Assembly: GCA_017991595.1 (NCBI GenBank)
Contig: JAGOQJ010000006.1
Coordinates: forward strand, 62,001 to 126,000
Direction: 5' to 3'
DNA from: Candidatus Didemnitutus sp.
GTDB lineage: Bacteria; Verrucomicrobiota; Verrucomicrobiia; Opitutales; Opitutaceae
Length of the DNA: 64,000 nt
The notes beneath the pieces were generated by a model that did no database searches, was not told the origin of the DNA, and saw only the letters and a list, made by a program, of their open reading frames with translations. Shown one piece after another: positions 8,698-18,740 of this stretch. Positions within the stretch are counted from its first letter, which is position 1. The number at the start of each line of letters is the position of its first letter. The translations under genes and the position numbers were made by a program.

Positions 8698-9702
8698 TCA
8701 GGGACGGCCGAAATCCTCGGCGTGCGCGCGGAGGCGTGGCCAATGGATGTCAGGGATCGAAGCGCCGAGGTGTTGGACGGTCTCCGCGCCCATCATGGAG
8801 CCGATGGCGCCGGCGAGGGCGAGCGTCTTGCCGCAGAGAAAACCGTAGAGGAACCCGGCGGCCCAGGCATCGCCCGCGCCGGTGGTGTCGACGACGCGTT
8901 CGACGGAGACGGGGAAGATGCGGTGCATGTCCTCGCCGCGGGCGACCCAGGCGCCGTCCTTGCCCATCTTGACGGCGGCGATGCCGCCGAAGCCGGCGAG
9001 CTCGCGCGCGTAGTTGTCGAACTCATCCTCGCGCTGGAAGAGCGCGCGGGCCTCGTCCTCGTTGGCGAACACGATGTCGACGCCGGCGCGGAGCTGGGTG
9101 AAGATCCAGTCGCGGGCGACGTTGACGACCTCGAAGGAGGCGAGGTCGAGGCTGAGCGTGCAGCCGGCGGCGCGCGCGGTGTCCATGACCTTGTTGGCGA
9201 GGGCGGGGTTGAAGAGCAGGTAGCCCTCGATGTGGGCGTGGCGGCAGCCCTTGAAGTCGGCGGGCGTGATCTCCTCGGGGCGGAGCGTCATGGCGGCGCC
9301 GAGGTGGGTGCGCATGGTGCGCTGGCCGTCGGGCGTGACCATGGAGAGGCAGCGGCCGTTGGGCAGGGTGGCGCGCTTGAAGCGCGTGCCGTCGCCGCCA
9401 GCGGCGGTGAAGTTAGCGTAGTAATGCTCGGCGGTGATGTCGCCGCCGATCTTGCCGAGGAAGGTGGTCTTCAGCCCGAGCTTGGTGGCGCCGAGGGTGG
9501 TGTTGGCGGCGGCGCCGCCGGGCATCATCGCGAGCTGCGAGCCGATGCGGCGGACGAGGTCGGCGATGTCCTCGTCGTCCACGAGCACCATGCCGCCTTT
9601 GTCGCCGGCGACGTGCTGCCGGAGGAAGGCATCATCGACGTGCGCGAGCACATCCATGATGGGGTTGCCGACACCGATCAGATCGAAAGTGGGACGGGCC
9701 AT
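8698..9702 (-). CDS. PfkB-family carbohydrate/nucleoside kinase (adenosine kinase type)
   Basis: 334 residues. The fold markers of ribokinase-type kinases are present: N-terminal GVGNPIMDVLAHV, the sugar-site GG at 62-63 (PGGAAANTTL), and the anion-hole/catalytic motif DTTGAGDAW at 272-280 with Asp278 as base. Length and the PGGAAANT and FLGKIGGD motifs match the bacterial adenosine kinase-like group rather than ribokinase or fructokinase, but substrate cannot be read from sequence. Likely roles are purine salvage or phosphorylation of a sugar. The DUF6941-like gene begins the same transcript 24 nt upstream. Confidence 0.85.
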   Translation of the reverse strand: MARPTFDLIGVGNPIMDVLAHVDDAFLRQHVAGDKGGMVLVDDEDIADLVRRIGSQLAMMPGGAAANTTLGATKLGLKTTFLGKIGGDITAEHYYANFTAAGGDGTRFKRATLPNGRCLSMVTPDGQRTMRTHLGAAMTLRPEEITPADFKGCRHAHIEGYLLFNPALANKVMDTARAAGCTLSLDLASFEVVNVARDWIFTQLRAGVDIVFANEDEARALFQREDEFDNYARELAGFGGIAAVKMGKDGAWVARGEDMHRIFPVSVERVVDTTGAGDAWAAGFLYGFLCGKTLALAGAIGSMMGAETVQHLGASIPDIHWPRLRAHAEDFGRP

Positions 9703-9726
9703 AAAAGAAGCGCCGGGCGGGCGGCG

Positions 9727-11800
<2,074 letters not shown>

Positions 11801-11819
11801 ATTTCCAAAAACCGTCGAG

Positions 11820-11903
11820 ACCACGAAACACGCGAAACAAGCTGCCGTCATTCCGGGCGCGCATTGTCGGCGGTCCTCTCGTGTGTTTGGTGTGTTTCGT
11901 GGT
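11820..11903. repeat. Inverted repeat ACCACGAAACAC ... GTGTTTCGTGGT
   Basis: Perfect 12-nt arms at 11820-11831 and 11892-11903, about 60 nt apart, extending imperfectly inward with GCGAAAC versus a GTGTTTG-type sequence. It fills the pyrG-kdsA gap. The arms look like a dispersed intergenic repeat seen in many environmental genomes; a structured leader or terminator is the alternative. Confidence 0.55.
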
Positions 11904-11918
11904 TAAAAGAACTTCCCC

Positions 11919-12713
11919 ATGATTTTCGACCCGAAGAAACTCCTCCTCATCGCCGGCCCGTGCTCGCTCGAGAACGAGACCGTCTGCCGCGCAGTCGCCA
12001 CCACGCTCAAGCAGCTCGCCGCGGCGCACCCGGAGCTGGCCATCGTCTTCAAGGGCTCGTTCGACAAAGCCAACCGCACGTCGCTCGCCGGCGATCGCGG
12101 CACCGGGATGGAAGAGGGCCTGAAGCTCCTCGCGCTCATCAAACGCGAGTTCGGCTTCCCCGTGCTCACCGACATCCACGAGCGCCAACAGGCCGAGCGC
12201 GTCGCGCAGGTCGTCGACGTGCTGCAGATCCCCGCCTTCCTCTGCCGCCAGACCGATCTCCTTCTCGCCGCCGCGGCGACGGGCCGCGTCGTGAACGTGA
12301 AAAAGGGCCAGTTCCTCTCGCCGCAGGAGATGGAGTTCGTCGTCGGCAAACTGCGCGACGCGCAGGCCGCCGAGATCTGGCAGACGGAGCGCGGCACGAC
12401 GTTCGGTTATCAGAACCTCGTCGTCGACATGCGCTCGTTCATGCTGATGAAGGCGCTTGGTTATCCCGCGATCTTCGACGCCACGCACAGCGTGCAACTC
12501 CCCGGCGCCGCTGGCGGCAAGTCGGGCGGAAAGCGCGAGTTCGTGCCGCCTCTGGCCAAGGCCGCGCTCGCGGCCGGAGCTGATGGCCTGTTCATCGAGA
12601 CACATCCCGATCCGGCCAACGCCATTTCCGACGGCCCGAACATGGTGCCGCTCACCGAACTGCCCGCGCTGATCGCGCAGTGCCTCGCCATCTGGCGCGC
12701 CGTGCGCAGCTGA
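11919..12713 (+). CDS. kdsA: 3-deoxy-8-phosphooctulonate (KDO-8P) synthase
   Basis: 264 residues. Family motifs: [11 protein letters not shown] at the N-terminus, [15 protein letters not shown] and [12 protein letters not shown] for phosphoenolpyruvate/arabinose-5-phosphate binding, [37 protein letters not shown] and ETHPDP near the C-terminus. It condenses PEP with arabinose-5-phosphate to KDO-8P in LPS core synthesis, so the cell makes KDO-containing lipopolysaccharide; lpxA lies at 53483 in the same window. Starts with ATG 118 nt after pyrG. Confidence 0.96.
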   Translation: MIFDPKKLLLIAGPCSLENETVCRAVATTLKQLAAAHPELAIVFKGSFDKANRTSLAGDRGTGMEEGLKLLALIKREFGFPVLTDIHERQQAERVAQVVDVLQIPAFLCRQTDLLLAAAATGRVVNVKKGQFLSPQEMEFVVGKLRDAQAAEIWQTERGTTFGYQNLVVDMRSFMLMKALGYPAIFDATHSVQLPGAAGGKSGGKREFVPPLAKAALAAGADGLFIETHPDPANAISDGPNMVPLTELPALIAQCLAIWRAVRS

Positions 12714-12736
12714 GACCGGGCGCAGCCCGTCTCCGG

Positions 12737-12761
12737 GTAGGCAGCGAGCTTGCTCGCGCCC
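12737..12761 (-). repeat. REP-like palindromic repeat, copy 2
   Basis: Reverse orientation: GTAGGCA followed by GCGAGC-TT-GCTCGC and GCCC. Core identical to the copy at 13495-13518; the two flank the lipoyl-protein gene in inverted orientation. Confidence 0.6.
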
Positions 12762-12869
12762 GATTACTGCGAACCGCATCCGACCGCTAAACCCGACGGC
12801 TCGCTGGTGGGGCGAGTTGTCCCCGACAAGCCGCTCGTCGAGCGGCTCATCCGGTGGATTCGCCTTCCC

Positions 12870-13337
12870 TCACTGCTTGCTCGCGAGGTATTTCGCGACG
12901 TCGTCGCCCGACACGCGTCCGCCTGGGCCGGTCGCTTCGATGTCGGTGATCTGCGCGGGGTCGAGGCCGGCTTCCTGCGCCAGCTTCAACGCGCGCGGCG
13001 TCCACACCAGCGCCTTGGCCGCGACGGCCGGGGCGGCGGGTGCCGCATCGTGCTTGGCCGTGGCGATGGCGAGGTGTTGCAGACTCGGATCGGCTGTCTC
13101 CATGCGGAACAAAGTCTGGCCCGACGACTTCACTTCGCCCTTCTGGCCCTTCACCTCGAGAATCACGCCGTCGGCGGGCGACTCGAAATCGAAGGCGGAC
13201 TTGTCGCTCTCGAGTTCGGCAAGCTTCTGGCCCTTGGCGACCTTGTCGCCGGGGCCGACGACGAGGTTGATGATGGTCAGCTCGCTGACGGTGGCGCCCA
13301 TCGAGGGCATGGGAACATCGATGACGAAGGTGGACAT
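12870..13337 (-). CDS. Stand-alone lipoyl domain plus E3-binding domain protein
   Basis: 155 residues. Residues 1-80 form a lipoyl/biotinyl-carrier domain with the modified Lys in ESDKSAFDF (Lys46). A flexible Ala/Pro linker (about 95-108) leads to a peripheral-subunit-binding (E3-binding) domain at 113-152 (TPRALKLAQEAGLDP, GPGGRVSGDDV). The 230-residue acyltransferase core expected for an E2 subunit is absent and the gene stops cleanly, so this is either a compact carrier/adaptor or an E3-binding-protein-like factor for a 2-oxoacid dehydrogenase. No E1 or E3 gene is adjacent. It lies between two inverted copies of the palindromic repeat. Confidence 0.85.
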   Translation of the reverse strand: MSTFVIDVPMPSMGATVSELTIINLVVGPGDKVAKGQKLAELESDKSAFDFESPADGVILEVKGQKGEVKSSGQTLFRMETADPSLQHLAIATAKHDAAPAAPAVAAKALVWTPRALKLAQEAGLDPAQITDIEATGPGGRVSGDDVAKYLASKQ

Positions 13338-13494
13338 GGGGTGGTGCTTTAACGCGCAACCTTGGCGGAGGAGGCGCGTCGGTCAATGCCGCGCCCGAGG
13401 TGCGAATCCGCCCGGTGTGCGATATGAAATTCCCCTTTCGCGGCCCGATGCCGTCTAATGTGCCGCCGATTCTGGTCGGCCGGCGGTGGACTGA

Positions 13495-13518
13495 GGCGCG
13501 AGCAAGCTCGCTGCCTAC
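13495..13518 (+). repeat. REP-like palindromic repeat, copy 3
   Basis: GGC then GCGAGC-AA-GCTCGC then TGCCTAC, located just downstream of the rsmE stop. Inverted relative to copy 2. Confidence 0.6.
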
Positions 13519-13533
13519 GGATGGCGGGGTTGC

Positions 13534-14289
13534 TCAGGTGCTGAGTTCGTGGGCGAGCACGCTGAGCGCGGCGATCGCCGCCGTGTCGCAGCGCAGCACG
13601 AGCGGGCCGAGCGTCACGGGGGCGCAGCCCGCGGTGATGCAGGCCGTCATTTCGGTCGGGCTGAAATCTCCCTCCGGTCCCACGAGCCAGAGCGCAGAGC
13701 GCGGCGGACGCGGGTGATGGGCGCGATAATGCGCCACGACCTCGCGCAGCGAACGCGTGCCCGCGTGCAAGCTGGCGACGAGCCGCAGCTCGTGTGACGC
13801 GGCCTGTGCGGTGAGGAAGGTATCGAGGCGTTGCACGGGTGCGATCTCGGGCACCCACGGGTTGCCGCATTGCTTGGCCGCCTCGATCGCGGTCGTGCGC
13901 CATTTTTCGACCTTCTTCTCCGCGCGCTCACCGTCGAGATGCACCTGGGTGCGCTCGGTCAGCAACGGCACGATGCGGGCGGCGCCGAGCTCGGTGGCTT
14001 GGCGGACGATCTCGTCCATCGTGGCGCCCTTGGGGAGAGCCTGGGCCAGCGTGATGGCGTGCGGCAACGGCTGCGCCTGCAGCGTGGCGTGCACGCGGAG
14101 CCGGGCTCCGTTCTTGGCCGGATCGAGACACTCGCAACGCCACTCGCGTCCGCGCCCGTCGAAGGCGATCACCGGATCGCCGCGGCTGCAGCGGTTCACC
14201 GCGACGAGATGATGGCTCTCGTCCGCGCCGAGCAGAATCTCCGCCGCATCGGGCAGCGCATGAGGGGCATGGACGCGGAAGTCGGGCAT
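13534..14289 (-). CDS. rsmE: 16S rRNA (uracil1498-N3)-methyltransferase
   Basis: 251 residues from ATG at 14289, giving MPDFRVHAPH; ten additional in-frame residues upstream look non-coding. N-terminal PUA-like part (HHLVAVNRC-SRGDPVIAFDGRG) and C-terminal SPOUT trefoil-knot domain with QALPKGATMDEIVRQATELG, WLVGPEGDFSPTEM and the LGPLVLRCDTAAIAAL motif that binds SAM. The DTA here replaces the usual ETA. It methylates U1498 of 16S rRNA. About 196 nt separate it from the lipoyl gene downstream. Confidence 0.93.
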   Translation of the reverse strand: MPDFRVHAPHALPDAAEILLGADESHHLVAVNRCSRGDPVIAFDGRGREWRCECLDPAKNGARLRVHATLQAQPLPHAITLAQALPKGATMDEIVRQATELGAARIVPLLTERTQVHLDGERAEKKVEKWRTTAIEAAKQCGNPWVPEIAPVQRLDTFLTAQAASHELRLVASLHAGTRSLREVVAHYRAHHPRPPRSALWLVGPEGDFSPTEMTACITAGCAPVTLGPLVLRCDTAAIAALSVLAHELST

Positions 14290-14424
14290 GGCGGAGGAAG
14301 CGGGCCGACGCTGCGGCATTTGGCGCCGCGAGGCAATGCCGGCGATGGGGGCGCCGATGCAGGCGCAGTTGCGCGTTGCCGATGAAGGCTCGCGGCGCTT
14401 GGGTGGTTGGGCGGGCCAGCCACT

Positions 14425-14448
14425 GGCTCAACCCAACCCGGTTGAGCC
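14425..14448. promoter_or_regulatory. Palindrome before the PEP-CTERM gene
   Basis: GGCTCAAC and GTTGAGCC, perfect 8-bp arms with an 8-nt centre, ending 17 nt before the start codon at 14466. Operator or 5' UTR hairpin that could mask the ribosome site. Confidence 0.45.
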
Positions 14449-14465
14449 GCACACCTCATGCAGAC

Positions 14466-15065
14466 ATGAAAACTTCGATTGTCACGCTGCTGGCCCTGCT
14501 GCTCGGTTTGTTCGACGCGAGTGCGCCGCTCCGGGCCCAAACCGGTGAATTCTTCAGCACGCCACGTGCAGCACAGCCGGAGCCGCTGCCGGGCGAACTG
14601 TTGCCGCCACAGATCATCGGTTTTGGTTCCAACCCCTTCGGATGGTTTGAATGGGACGGCAGCGTGCTGAGTATCTCCGTCAGAGGCGGGAAGACTGACG
14701 ACGGCGTAGGCAGCGATTGGCCGTATCGGCTCAGCATCGGCACGCTCGTCGAGGCGACTTACACGATGCGTTTCGAGTTCACTGGCGGCCCGGTCGTGAG
14801 CGCCTATGCGCCGATGCCGGAAATGGGGCTGCCGGGTATGGTTACTTGGTATTACAGCACCACTTGGGTCCTGTCCGGTGAGGAGCTGGGGCTCTTGCGG
14901 GACTCAGAACTGTTCCTGTTTGCGGAGGCCTATGATGGTTCAGGCACGGCGATCCCGATCACGCCGATCCCGGAGGCGGCAACTTGGGGCGTGGGTGCGC
15001 TGGCATTGGCGGTCGGCTGGCTCGGGCGACGCAGGGCGAGGCGTGAGTGGGCTGGTGCACGCTGA
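14466..15065 (+). CDS. PEP-CTERM sorting domain protein
   Basis: 199 residues from ATG at 14466, chosen because it opens with a signal peptide (MKTSIVTLLALLLGLFDASA, cleaved before QTGEF). The mature part is beta-rich with no recognised domain. The C-terminus is a PEP-CTERM-type tripartite signal: PEAAT, a hydrophobic helix (WGVGALALAVGWLG) and an Arg-rich tail (RRRARREW). Such proteins are processed by an EpsH/exosortase, which is not in this window. Plus-strand, isolated between rsmE (divergent) and tRNA-Leu (convergent). Confidence 0.75.
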   Translation: MKTSIVTLLALLLGLFDASAPLRAQTGEFFSTPRAAQPEPLPGELLPPQIIGFGSNPFGWFEWDGSVLSISVRGGKTDDGVGSDWPYRLSIGTLVEATYTMRFEFTGGPVVSAYAPMPEMGLPGMVTWYYSTTWVLSGEELGLLRDSELFLFAEAYDGSGTAIPITPIPEAATWGVGALALAVGWLGRRRARREWAGAR

Positions 15066-15114
15066 TTGACGCATGCAATCGTCGGTGCGCTGCGGTCCGC
15101 GTTTCGGCGGATAC

Positions 15115-15139
15115 TTTTCTTTCGCACGCCGAAAGAAAA
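15115..15139. terminator. Bidirectional terminator-like hairpin
   Basis: TTTTCTTTCG and CGAAAGAAAA arms around CACGC. It lies between the convergent PEP-CTERM gene (plus) and tRNA-Leu (minus) and has T-rich flanks on both strands. Confidence 0.65.
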
Positions 15140-15140
15140 A

Positions 15141-15228
15141 TGGTGCCCGGAGAGGGGGTCGAACCCACACGCCTTTAGAGGGCGACGGATTTTGAGTCCG
15201 TTGCGTCTGCCAATTCCGCCATCCGGGC
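15141..15228 (-). tRNA. tRNA-Leu (CAA)
   Basis: Cloverleaf readable on the minus strand: acceptor GCCCGGA paired with TCCGGGC, anticodon stem with loop CTCAAAA (anticodon CAA, reads UUG), a long variable arm (CGCCCTCTAAAGGCG) as expected for a class II tRNA, and T-loop GGTTCGACCCC. The discriminator A is followed by an encoded CCA (15141-15143). Confidence 0.95.
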
Positions 15229-15317
15229 GAACCAAGGCTGCGAAGGAAAACCGGCGCCGGGGCAATGTAAACGCTGATTTTTGCGCCGTGTGCGCGTCCC
15301 CAACACGGCGGCGGATC

Positions 15318-18026
15318 TCAAGGGGCGTTGACGCGGAGGCGGAGAAAACGGCCGGTTTGCGCGTCGACGGTCACGGAGTCGGTGACGATGACGTAGCCGT
15401 TATCCTCGGTCGCGGTGGCGCCGGCGGCGTTGATGGTCCATGCGGAGGCGGCGCCGGTGCGCGTGGCGATCGCCTGCCACGTGCCGAGGTCGGTCGAGGC
15501 TTCAATCGTCCACGTGAGATCGGTGGCGGAGGTGTCGCGGAGGAACGTGAGGGCGAGGCGCGAGTTTTGCACGCCGACGCTGTAGCGGGGCGGCAGGTCG
15601 GCGACCGTGGGGCGGGCGCCGAGGCCGTATTCGACGAGCGCCGGGAAGCCATCGACGTCCGCATCGTTGGCCCCGGCGAGGTTGGCCGGCAGATTTTTCT
15701 GAGCGAGCCACGCGGCGTAAGTCTGCACGTTGTTGGCGAGCGCTACGATTTCGGGCTGACCGAGCGCGCGGCGATAGACGCGGAAGTCGCGCAGGCCGCC
15801 TTTCATGAACGACGACGTCGAGAGCGAGCCTCCGCCCGTCAGCGCGCGCCAGCCGAGCCAGAAGAGCTGATTTTCCAGCAGTTGGCCGTTGAGCAAGCCG
15901 CTGGCGACGGAGGCGGTGCGGCGCAGGACGCCATCGACATAAACGCGCGCCTCTCCGTTGGCGGCGAGGCTCAGCGCGTAGTGGCGCCACGCGCCATCCT
16001 GCCAATTCGACGGGGGCGAGCCGACGTCCAGGTTGATCCCGCCGAGGTTGGCGCGGAGCGTGGAGTTGCTGGCGGGATAAATCTGCAGCGTGCCGGCCGC
16101 TCCGCGCGGCGAGCCGTAGTTCAGCAGCGTGTGATTGGTGACCGCGCCGAGCGGGTGGGGTTCGAGGCGGAAGAAAAAGGCGAGCGTGATCTCGCCGCTC
16201 GCGGATTGGGGCACGAAGCGTGGCAGCACGATGGTGTCGTCCACGCCGTCGAAGGTGAAGGCGAGTTGGTTGCTGACGGTGGTGCCGCCGGGGCCGGTCG
16301 CCATCGCGCTGTCGGCGGGCAGGGTCGTGGCGTGGCGTTGCTGGCCGGACGAGTCGGCCGCGACGTTGTTGGCCAAGTCACCGCGCAGCCAGGCCACGAG
16401 CTGGTGCGGGCGGTCGTCGTCGATGAGTTCGAGTTGCGCCGACGAGGGCGCTCCGAGCAGGTAGCCTGAGCCGGCCACGGCGTTGACCACGATGGTCTTG
16501 TTGGGCTCGGCCCGACCGTCATCGACCAGCGAGATCAGCACGTCGCGCGTGGCGACGCCGGCAGGAAATTGCACCGAGTTGGGTGCGCCGTAATAGTCGG
16601 ATTCGCGCAGAGCGGTGCCGCCCCACGTGAGAGGCACCGTGGGACTGCCGCTCGTGCTGGTGCGGGTGAGGCGCAAGGTGACGCTGCCGGCGCCTTCGGA
16701 CAGTTGCGGGGCAAGAAACGCCGCGCGCACCGTCTGGCTGAGGCCGTCCTCGATGGTGAAGCGCAACGGGGTCGTGTCGGCGGTTTGTGTCACCGACGGC
16801 GTAAACGCCACGGTGAGGACGCGATCGCCGCCGGTATTCGCCGCGGCGGCCGGCGTGATGGTCAGGCTCGCCGTGGCCACGTTGGCGGCGAACGAGAGAG
16901 ACGTGTGCGACGTCGTGTAGTCGGTGCCGGAGATGGCGTCGCCGCCGAAACTGAGCGCGAGCGAACTGGAGAGTGACAAGTCGCCGGTGCGAGTGGCGGT
17001 GAGGGTGACGGGCGGGCCGCCGCGCCGGAGGGTGGTGCTGGAGGGCGGATCGAATTGAGCGAGGAACTGCGTGCCGAGCACGTAGCCGTAATGATTGTAG
17101 AGGAAGATGTGCATCACACGCGCGAACGCGGTGGCGAAGTCCGCGCGATTGGACTCCGTATCGCGCACGCCGGTCATGTTGCATTCGATCTGCACGCCGT
17201 TGACCTGGCCGTTGTCGATGATGCAGCTGTGTTCCTGCACCGTGTAGCCGCCATCGAAAAAATCCTCCGCTCCGGGCGAGGTGAACTCCGGGCTGGGCCA
17301 CGAGAGAAAATTAAGGCGGTTGAAGAGGTCGCCCAAGCTGCCGGCACCGCGGAGCAACGTGGGGAATGGCAAACCGGGCCGCTGCAGCGACAGGGTGTGA
17401 ATCGTGCCCTTGAGCGCGTAGCCGGGGTGGTTCAAGGCTGTGTCAGTCTGATCGAGTTCGGCATCGTAGTTGTAGCCGAGTTCGAGGCGCTGGATGGTGT
17501 GCCCGTGGCCGTGCACATCGACGACGAAGCCGAATCCGTGGGCTGCTTCCGCCGCGACGCGGGCGGCGCGGATGAAATCGTGATATTCGCGCCACGCGCG
17601 CTCCGAGATCGTGTTGCCCAGCGCGGCTTCGGGGAGGTCGCGATTGGGGTCGAGCTTGCTGCGGTGCAGGCGGGAGATGATCAAGTGCGCACGCTTGCCG
17701 GTGCGGTCGAAAATCTCCGCGGCCATGCGCCGCGCGAGATCCTGTGTGTTGGTGTCGGTGCCCGTGACGATGTCCGTGTAAGTGACTCCGTTGTAGGTGC
17801 CGTTGGTGCGAATCGAGTAGGTTTGGCCACCGTCCGTGACGAAGCTGATGGTGCTCGGCGAAACGGTGCCGCCGTGCGGCGCCGTGATGATGATAGGGGT
17901 GTCGCCGGGCTGATACTCGACGTAGCTGTTGGTGCCGAAGTAGGTCTCTCCGGGCACGTAGGGTTGCGCGCGGACCGCCGGGACGAGGCAGAGCAGGATG
18001 AGGAAGGCGGAGAGGCGCAGACGCAT
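15318..18026 (-). CDS. Secreted N-formylglutamate-amidohydrolase-like, Calx-beta and LamG multidomain protein
   Basis: 902 residues. Signal peptide 1-20 (ending VRA-QPYVP). Residues about 30-315 carry N-formylglutamate amidohydrolase-like motifs: APHGG at 49-53, LHRSKLDPNRD at 120-130, DVHGHGHTIQRLELGY at 170-185. Two Calx-beta-like modules follow (about 325-428 and 432-537; GTDYTT and ESDYYG loops), then a LamG/concanavalin-like jelly roll (about 545-755) and a C-terminal verrucomicrobial module with DADVDGFPALVEYGLGARP and a terminal FLRLRVNAP. The substrate is unknown; export argues against the classical cytosolic histidine-degradation role. Last gene of a three-gene operon (stop of the preceding gene 3 nt away). 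Confidence 0.8.
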   Translation of the reverse strand: MRLRLSAFLILLCLVPAVRAQPYVPGETYFGTNSYVEYQPGDTPIIITAPHGGTVSPSTISFVTDGGQTYSIRTNGTYNGVTYTDIVTGTDTNTQDLARRMAAEIFDRTGKRAHLIISRLHRSKLDPNRDLPEAALGNTISERAWREYHDFIRAARVAAEAAHGFGFVVDVHGHGHTIQRLELGYNYDAELDQTDTALNHPGYALKGTIHTLSLQRPGLPFPTLLRGAGSLGDLFNRLNFLSWPSPEFTSPGAEDFFDGGYTVQEHSCIIDNGQVNGVQIECNMTGVRDTESNRADFATAFARVMHIFLYNHYGYVLGTQFLAQFDPPSSTTLRRGGPPVTLTATRTGDLSLSSSLALSFGGDAISGTDYTTSHTSLSFAANVATASLTITPAAAANTGGDRVLTVAFTPSVTQTADTTPLRFTIEDGLSQTVRAAFLAPQLSEGAGSVTLRLTRTSTSGSPTVPLTWGGTALRESDYYGAPNSVQFPAGVATRDVLISLVDDGRAEPNKTIVVNAVAGSGYLLGAPSSAQLELIDDDRPHQLVAWLRGDLANNVAADSSGQQRHATTLPADSAMATGPGGTTVSNQLAFTFDGVDDTIVLPRFVPQSASGEITLAFFFRLEPHPLGAVTNHTLLNYGSPRGAAGTLQIYPASNSTLRANLGGINLDVGSPPSNWQDGAWRHYALSLAANGEARVYVDGVLRRTASVASGLLNGQLLENQLFWLGWRALTGGGSLSTSSFMKGGLRDFRVYRRALGQPEIVALANNVQTYAAWLAQKNLPANLAGANDADVDGFPALVEYGLGARPTVADLPPRYSVGVQNSRLALTFLRDTSATDLTWTIEASTDLGTWQAIATRTGAASAWTINAAGATATEDNGYVIVTDSVTVDAQTGRFLRLRVNAP

Positions 18027-18029
18027 CGC

Positions 18030-18740
18030 TTACGGCGACGTGGGATCGCTCGTGCTGACGACGATCTCGTCGATGTCGACTTTCTCGCTGCTGTTCGTGT
18101 TGAACGGGCCGCTGAGGCCGAGGCGGAGGAATCGGGGCACGCGGGTCTTGGAGATCTTGCCCTCGCCGAGCGGCTGCCACGCTTTCATCTGCACGGTCTT
18201 GATGCTGGCGCGGTAGGTGTCGGTCTGCGGATCGAGCTGGAGCAGGACGGCGAGCTTGCCGCCGGCGATGGATTTGCCGGCGGGTTGCGGGGTCGTGGTG
18301 GCGCCGGTGAGCGTGTTGGGGAAGGACTCGGCGGAGACTTGGAAGACGGCTTCCTGACGCTCGAGCTTGAGCTGGGCGACGACGCTGGGGCTCTTGGCGT
18401 CGTCGTTGGAGGAGAAGCCGAGGCGGATGACCTCGTTGGATTTGCCGTTTAGGCTCCATTCGGAGATGCGCACGAGCAGCCAGAGCGGTCGGTCGGCCAT
18501 TTCCGCGGGGAGGGCGAAGAAGGCGTTCGGGGGCGTGTCGAGCCCGCGGCGGATGCGGAGCACGCCGCGTCCGGTGGTGGCGGTCTGGTCGAGGTCGCCG
18601 GCCCAAGCCGGGGAAAGCTGCGTGAGGGTGGCCTTGGGGCCTTCGAAGGTCCAACGCAGGGAGGCGACGTCCTGCGCGAGGGCCGGGACGCTGAGGAGGC
18701 TGAGTGCGGCGAGCGGGAGGAGGGCGGAGAGCGATTTCAT
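18030..18740 (-). CDS. Secreted jelly-roll-like protein of unknown function
   Basis: 236 residues. Signal peptide 1-22 (MKSLSALLPLAALSLLSVPA, cleavage near ALA-QD). The mature part is beta-rich throughout (LRWTFEGPKATLT, PLWLLVRISEW, VDIDEIVVSTSD), in the style of carbohydrate-binding or LamG-like sandwiches, but no family could be named. The ATG overlaps the stop of the upstream amidohydrolase-like gene by 4 nt and the stop is 3 nt before the multidomain gene, so all three are translationally coupled and probably act together outside the cytoplasm. Confidence 0.75.
   Translation of the reverse strand: MKSLSALLPLAALSLLSVPALAQDVASLRWTFEGPKATLTQLSPAWAGDLDQTATTGRGVLRIRRGLDTPPNAFFALPAEMADRPLWLLVRISEWSLNGKSNEVIRLGFSSNDDAKSPSVVAQLKLERQEAVFQVSAESFPNTLTGATTTPQPAGKSIAGGKLAVLLQLDPQTDTYRASIKTVQMKAWQPLGEGKISKTRVPRFLRLGLSGPFNTNSSEKVDIDEIVVSTSDPTSP

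Noticed and set aside
13349-13533. A small gene in the gap between rsmE and the lipoyl gene
   Set aside because: Only frames that read through the repeat or through rsmE are open; no start with plausible protein character.
15141-15228. tRNA-Leu as an integration site of a genomic island
   Set aside because: No integrase, no duplicated tRNA 3' end and no change in character on either side.
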